DNA from: Candidatus Sulfotelmatobacter sp.
GTDB lineage: Bacteria; Acidobacteriota; Terriglobia; Terriglobales; Acidobacteriaceae
Length of the DNA: 64,000 nucleotides
Assembly (NCBI GenBank): GCA_030041215.1
Contig: JASHOH010000006.1
Location: 17,775-81,774, forward strand
Direction of reading: 5' to 3'
A model generated the notes under the pieces. It saw nothing but the letters and a program-made list of their open reading frames with translations. It was not told the DNA's origin and searched no databases. A program made the translations under genes and the position numbers. Below, piece after piece: positions 59,769 to 64,000 of the stretch; the stretch's first letter is position 1; each line of letters opens with the position of its first letter.

Positions 59769-60920
59769 CACAAAATTCTTTCCCGGCATCTGCTTCACTT
59801 TGCCGGCCAGCTCCAACTCGAACAGGGCCGCGAAGATTTCTGAAGACGACATTTCCGTCTCCAGCTTTTCCACCAGTTCATCAATGTGGGTGGCTTCGTC
59901 GGCCTTGAGCAGGCCCAGGATTCGCTTCTCGTGAGGAGGTAACCCGTCTTCCGGAAATAGAGATGATGTTGTGTGGACCTGGGATTCACCGCCCATCGTG
60001 GGCGTGAGCGCAAGTTTTACTTCCGGCGGCAGATCTTCCCAAACGTCTTCCCAGGTCGCCACCAGCTTTGCGCCTTGTTTTATCAGCGTGTTAGGCCCCC
60101 AGGAGTTCTTATTCGTTACGTTGCCAGGAACGGCAAACACATCACGATTTTGTTCGAGCGCGCAGCGGGCCGTAATACGTGTTCCGGAATATTCGCCCGC
60201 TTCGACGACCAGCACCCCCACTGACATGCCGCTCAAAATTCGATTGCGTATCGGAAAATTCTGCGGCGCCGCAAACGTTCCCAACGGAAACTCTGAAATA
60301 ATCGCTCCGCCCAGCGCCAGAATCTGCTCCGCCAAGCGCGAATTTTCCTTCGGATAAATCACGTCCACACCCGTGCCAAACACCGCGATAGTCTTACCCT
60401 TCGCCGCGATCGCCCCCCGATGGCTCGCCGTATCAACGCCGCGAGCCATACCACTAATAATGACCAGTCCCTGGTTCGCCAGATCGCAGGCCAACCGCTC
60501 CGCCATGCCAGATCCGTACGGTGTAGGATGCCGCGTGCCGACCATCGCAATTCCCGGCTGCGACAGCAACTCTGCGTTTCCGCGCACGTATAGCACCAGT
60601 GGAGGATCGTAAATTTCTTTCAAGCGCGGCGGATATGTTGGATCTTCCAGCGAGGCGACCGTGATTTTCTCCGCAGCTGCTTTGGCAATTTCTTCTCGCG
60701 CCAGCTCCGCCGATTTTCCTGTGGCAATCGCTTGCGCCGAGACGGCCTGAATTCCAGTCCCTTCCAGTTCGGTCAGCGACGCCCGAAAAACAGCTTCGGG
60801 TCCGCCAAGGTGCTCAACCAGTTTTCGGGCTTTCGTCGGCCCGAGTCCGGGAGTGAGGGTGAGCGCAAGCCACTCTAAAAGGTGCGTTGCAGATGGCGAT
60901 GCCAGGGCGGCGGTTGTCAT
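59757..60920 (-). CDS. dprA: DNA-processing protein A
   Basis: About 387 residues from ATG 60920. Loads RecA onto incoming single-stranded DNA in natural transformation. The Rossmann-like core has GTRHPTPYGSGMAERLACDL, SGMARGVDTASHRGAI, GTGVDVIYPKEN and EFPLGTFAAPQNFPIRNR. The C-terminal winged helix (EKRILGLLKADEATHIDELV) is complete. The last residues (KSF, TAG) come from the heptad repeat arm. It is divergent from mqnA. Confidence 0.95.
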   Translation of the reverse strand: MTTAALASPSATHLLEWLALTLTPGLGPTKARKLVEHLGGPEAVFRASLTELEGTGIQAVSAQAIATGKSAELAREEIAKAAAEKITVASLEDPTYPPRLKEIYDPPLVLYVRGNAELLSQPGIAMVGTRHPTPYGSGMAERLACDLANQGLVIISGMARGVDTASHRGAIAAKGKTIAVFGTGVDVIYPKENSRLAEQILALGGAIISEFPLGTFAAPQNFPIRNRILSGMSVGVLVVEAGEYSGTRITARCALEQNRDVFAVPGNVTNKNSWGPNTLIKQGAKLVATWEDVWEDLPPEVKLALTPTMGGESQVHTTSSLFPEDGLPPHEKRILGLLKADEATHIDELVEKLETEMSSSEIFAALFELELAGKVKQMPGKNFVKSF

Positions 60921-61017
60921 ATCGATGCTCTCGTTGTGCAGGATGGGGCGGACTCTAAACACTCTCGGAAACCAAAGTCAAGGAAAGTCCTCACAAAGCC
61001 CTGTCAATATCCTCTGC

Positions 61018-61023
61018 TAGAAT
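61018..61023 (+). promoter_or_regulatory. -10 candidate for mqnA
   Basis: TAGAAT followed by CAA, 10 bases before the ATG. The same TAGAATCAA occurs in front of mqnC at 61928-61936. No clear -35. If correct, both messages have very short leaders. Confidence 0.45.
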
Positions 61024-61033
61024 CAAAAGCGGA

Positions 61034-61894
61034 ATGCCCCGTCTGCGCATCTCTGCGATTTCCTATCTCAACACCGCCCCTCTCATGTGGGATTTCGAAC
61101 ACGGTGCCGCCGGCCGAGACTTCGACATTTCCTACACCATCCCTTCCGCTTGCGCTCGCGCCTTGCAGGCCGGAACCGCCGATATCGGCATCATCCCCGC
61201 CGCGGCTTATGCGCAGATTCCCAGCCTCGTCGTTTTGCCGGATGTAGCCATCGCCTCGCGGCGTCCGGTGCGTTCGATTCTGCTGGTCAGCCGTGTGCCG
61301 GTAGAGAAAATTCGCAGCGTTGCGCTCGATACGTCTTCGATGACCTCGGTGGCATTAACTAAGATTCTGTTCGAAAAATGGCTGGGCGGGGGAAGAGAAT
61401 TTACACAGATGGCGCCGAACCTCGACGAAATGCTCGCCCGACACGATGCTGGCCTGCTGATCGGCGATCCGGCGCTGCAAGTCGACCGCTCGCGCTATAT
61501 AACTCTCGACCTTGCCGAAGAGTGGATTCGCTACACGAGCAAGCCCTTCGTCTTTGCGTTCTGGGCAGTTCGCCGACATGCACTCCAAGAGAATTTACAA
61601 AATCGGTTAAGCGAAACAGCTGCGACGCAGGATCTGGCCCGAGTTTTTCAACGTTCCCGCGACCACGGCCTCGAACTCGCAAGCCTCGATCAGATCGCCC
61701 ACGAATGGTCGCCTCAGCTCAAGCTGGCGGAAGCAGATGTACGCGCATATCTGACCGAGAATATTTACTACTATCTGGATGAGGATTGTCTGGCCGGCTT
61801 ACAACTTTTCTATCGCTATGCCGCCGAAATCGGAGCACTGCCCAAGGCACCAGAAATGAGGTTTGTGGAAGCAACTGCGACGGCGTCGCTCTAG
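61034..61894 (+). CDS. mqnA: chorismate dehydratase (futalosine pathway)
   Basis: 286 residues. MqnA dehydrates chorismate to 3-enolpyruvylbenzoate, the first step of the futalosine route. It has RISAISYLNTAPLMWDFEHG, the family's substrate region PSACARALQAGTADIGIIPA and ALDTSSMTSVALTKILFEKW. Sits 52 bp before mqnC on the same strand, with TAGAAT promoter-like words in front of each. A pair with mqnD at 54 kb accounts for three pathway genes; mqnE/mqnB are not in the window. Confidence 0.94.
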   Translation: MPRLRISAISYLNTAPLMWDFEHGAAGRDFDISYTIPSACARALQAGTADIGIIPAAAYAQIPSLVVLPDVAIASRRPVRSILLVSRVPVEKIRSVALDTSSMTSVALTKILFEKWLGGGREFTQMAPNLDEMLARHDAGLLIGDPALQVDRSRYITLDLAEEWIRYTSKPFVFAFWAVRRHALQENLQNRLSETAATQDLARVFQRSRDHGLELASLDQIAHEWSPQLKLAEADVRAYLTENIYYYLDEDCLAGLQLFYRYAAEIGALPKAPEMRFVEATATASL

Positions 61895-61946
61895 GACGGC
61901 ATTTTGCCTGCGTGTGTAAGCCTCCGTTAGAATCAACTTGTCGCAC

Positions 61947-62993
61947 ATGTCCCTAACCAAATCCCAGGCCCTTGACCTCTTCCGCTCCGACGATCTCATA
62001 GGCATCGGCATGGAGGCAGACTCCGTGCGCCGCAAGCTGCATCCCGAGGGCGTAGTCACCTACATCATCGACCGCAACATTAATTACACGAACTTCTGCA
62101 CCGAGTACTGCACTTTCTGCGCCTTCTATCGCCCGCTGAAAGGCCCTGCCGCGAAAGAAGGCTACATTCTCGACTTTGACACCATCTACGAAAAAATACG
62201 CGAGACCGTCGAACTCGGCGGCACCGGGGTGCTCATGCAGGGTGGTCTGCATCCCGACCTCAAAATTGACTGGCACGAGCGCATGTTGCGCGGCATCAAG
62301 CAGCGCTTCCCGCAGATTCACCTGCACTGCTATTCGGCGTCGGAAATCATCGCCATCGCTGAATACAGCCGCCTCTCGATTCGCGACACTATCCTCCGCC
62401 TGCGCGACGCCGGGCTCGACTCCATTCCCGGCGGCGGCGCCGAAATTCTCGACGACGAAGTCCGCTACCGCATCGCCCGCCTGAAATGCCTCACCGGCGA
62501 CTGGATCAACGTTCACCGCACCGCCCACCAGGTCGGCATGCGCACCACCGCGACCATGATGTTCGGCGTCGGCGAAACCTACGAGCACCGCATCAACCAT
62601 TTCCAGGAACTCTACAACCTTCAGGAAGAAACCGGAGGCTTCACCGCCTTCATCCCCTGGAGCTTCCAGCCGGCCAACACCGCCCTCGGCGGGCGCCACT
62701 GGGACGAAGCCACCGCCGTCGAATACCTCAAAGTCCTCGCCATCTCGCGCCTCTATCTCTCGAACTTCCTCAACGTGCAATCGAGCTGGGTTACGCAAGG
62801 ACTCAAAGTCTGCCAGATGGGCCTGCGCTTCGGCGGCAACGACGTCGGCTCCGTGATGCTGGAGGAAAACGTGGTCCGCGCCGCCGGCGTGAATAACTGT
62901 ACGACGGAAGAAGAACTGCGCCGGATTATTCGCGACGCGGGGTTTAGGCCGGCGCAGAGGGACACGCTGTACCGGCAGTATTTTCTGAATTGA
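61947..62993 (+). CDS. mqnC: cyclic dehypoxanthinyl futalosine synthase (radical SAM)
   Basis: 348 residues from ATG 61947 (the track's TTG at 61938 has no better signal). Radical-SAM cluster NFCTEYCTFCAFY (C-x3-C-x2-C), then VLMQGGLHPDLKI, SIPGGGAEILDDEVRYRIAR and TATMMFGVGETYEHRINHF. The residues DRNINYTN and the C-terminal NNCTTEEELRRIIRDAGF fit MqnC better than MqnE. It closes the dehypoxanthine futalosine ring. Convergent with the next gene (interrupted methyltransferase). Confidence 0.95.
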   Translation: MSLTKSQALDLFRSDDLIGIGMEADSVRRKLHPEGVVTYIIDRNINYTNFCTEYCTFCAFYRPLKGPAAKEGYILDFDTIYEKIRETVELGGTGVLMQGGLHPDLKIDWHERMLRGIKQRFPQIHLHCYSASEIIAIAEYSRLSIRDTILRLRDAGLDSIPGGGAEILDDEVRYRIARLKCLTGDWINVHRTAHQVGMRTTATMMFGVGETYEHRINHFQELYNLQEETGGFTAFIPWSFQPANTALGGRHWDEATAVEYLKVLAISRLYLSNFLNVQSSWVTQGLKVCQMGLRFGGNDVGSVMLEENVVRAAGVNNCTTEEELRRIIRDAGFRPAQRDTLYRQYFLN

Positions 62994-63032
62994 GCTCGCG
63001 ACTTCCCCGGTATTCGTTAGTCGGCGCTGGAA

Positions 63033-63788
63033 TCACCGATATTTTTCATCAAACAGCGGCGGGAACTGACCGCGGCGACCGGTGGCAATCAGCTCGCCGT
63101 CGAATACCCCGCCGTAGTTCACGCCGAACAGGCGATTGCGTACTCTGCTTTCAGCAAGAAATGGCCAACGCAACAGCATTCCGAATTTCTGTTTCAGGCC
63201 GCGAGGCTGCGAAGACGGGTAAAGGCGAATATCGTCAAAGCCGCAAACCAGCAATAGCGCTCGCAAATTTGAGCCGCTAAATCCATACTCATGCGCGAGC
63301 GTCACATAATAGGAGGAATTGGCGCATGGCCCTTCCATGTTTGGGGTGCGCAGAAAAAGCATGCCACCCGATTTCAGAGCACGATAAAGCGCGTCGCCAA
63401 TCCAGAGCAGCGAATACTTCGGAATGTGTTCGATTACGTGGGACATGTGAATGAAGTCGAACTCGCCCGGATGATCGGCAAGAAACTCGCCAATATCACT
63501 TTCGATTTTGTGTAACGTTACGTTCCAGTTTTTGAGATACGGCTTATTTTCCGGCGCAAATTCAGCGCCTGACACATTTTTATAGCCCAAGGCTAAACAG
63601 GCAGCCATAAACTACCCGTCACCGAAACCGATATCCAGGATAGCGGCATCCTTTTGCGAGGGCAGGAGGTCACGATATTCCTCCGCGACTTGCTTGATCC
63701 GGTGTTCAGTGGGAGGAATTCTCACCGTGGGCGCGGCGCGCAACGACATCCGCCGGTAAACTTCAGCGATAAATTCATGTGGATCCAT
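63033..63788 (-). pseudogene. class I SAM methyltransferase interrupted by TAG
   Basis: Start ATG 63788 (MDPHEFIAEVYRRM), reading through ILDIGFGDG, then TAG at 63612-63614, then FMAACLALGYKNVSGAEFAP in the same frame to 63033. The stop sits in motif I, where Trp is usual (GDGWF), so TGG to TAG is the simplest change. The remaining 190 codons are intact, with IHMSHVIEHIPKYSLLWIGD and LRTPNMEGPCANSSYYVTLA. Truncation or restart at ATG 63608 would lose the SAM motif. Likely involved in surface glycan or lipid methylation. Confidence 0.8.
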
Positions 63789-63932
63789 GTGTAGAGAGGA
63801 TGAAGAAGATGGGCATCTCCGTCAAGTTGGGTGTTCGCACCGGATAGCTGCGAACGATCGACGGCATTGAGTCGTGAGAACGCAAACGGCCCCGGGCATC
63901 ACAATGCTGCAACCGATAGAATGGAGCCAGTG

Positions 63933-64000
63933 ATGTCCTATCCCATCAAAACCTGTGCCGTTTGTGGAGAGGAATTCGAACTCAAACCTGGCAAGCCGGG
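63933..64000 (+). CDS. zinc-ribbon protein, 3' truncated by window edge
   Basis: Starts ATG 63933 with GGAG about 8 bases upstream: MSYPIKTCAVCGEEFELKPG. A CxxC knuckle begins at residue 8. Only 22 codons are in view, so the family cannot be named and it could also be the start of a larger enzyme. Confidence 0.55.
   Translation, partial: MSYPIKTCAVCGEEFELKPGKP

Noticed and set aside
1-64000. CRISPR array, prophage, integron, tRNA or rRNA genes
   Set aside because: No regularly spaced identical repeats, integrase, phage genes, cloverleaf-like gap sequence or rRNA-like stretch was found by reading. tRNAscan and Infernal searches would be decisive.

Overview
The window is high-GC, densely coded bacterial chromosome. 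The gene set points to an Acidobacteriota genome, probably class Terriglobia: futalosine-route menaquinone genes (mqnD, mqnA, mqnC), serine/threonine kinases fused to TolB-like propellers or TPRs, a YncE-propeller/phosphoesterase fusion, a DUF1501/DUF1800 pair, a stand-alone nuoB and many small palindromic intergenic repeats. This is inferred from gene content; no rRNA or tRNA gene was found.

Layout. 0-3.4 kb: 3' part of ileS, then a CuA (cox2-like) protein and a diheme cytochrome c. 3.5-6.9 kb: korAB (2-oxoacid:ferredoxin oxidoreductase) between two inverted copies of a ~171-bp MITE-like element. 6.9-11.5 kb: accA and dnaE. 11.7-17.7 kb: three secreted hydrolases (M28 peptidase, propeller-phosphoesterase, S41 peptidase). 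17.9-19.6 kb: motB, then a decayed junction of a C-terminal motA piece and a PAS-protein piece. 20.2-23.1 kb: sulfite-oxidase-like molybdoprotein, cytochrome b, ECF sigma and anti-sigma. 23.1-29.5 kb: aspartyl protease, YqgE, kinase-TolB, ferredoxin-methyltransferase fusion. 29.7-36 kb: small secreted or hypothetical proteins, a TPR lipoprotein, a phosphatase interrupted by TGA. 36-44 kb: a three-gene unit (zinc ribbon, APC permease, ClpN-like), kinase-TPR, methyltransferase, M1-like peptidase, DUF4097 remnant. 44-48.4 kb: two GT39-like membrane proteins, nuoB, Rieske protein. 48.5-56 kb: DUF1501, DUF1800, HD-GYP, HAD, mqnD, bioY. 56-64 kb: topA, a four-helix-bundle gene, dprA, mqnA, mqnC, a methyltransferase interrupted by TAG, and the start of a zinc-ribbon gene.

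The most unusual content is the repeats. (1) Degenerate short-period arrays, mostly heptads built on AGCTNNN, sit as inverted arms in gene gaps. They abut or supply stop codons (DUF1800, dprA, four-helix-bundle) and a candidate -35 box (nuoB). (2) One pair of such arms encloses a four-helix-bundle (S23/IVP-like) gene between dprA and topA. This resembles the stem-plus-ORF layout of 23S rRNA intervening sequences, but outside rRNA; a solo copy with nearly the same arms and no gene lies 5 kb away. (3) A 44-bp inverted repeat with two mismatches brackets the Rieske gene. (4) A ~40-bp hairpin repeat found between bioY and mqnD also lies in frame inside ileS, with a compensatory stem change, like a Rickettsia palindromic element. 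(5) Three otherwise intact or partly intact genes carry one in-frame nonsense codon each, all explicable as transitions.
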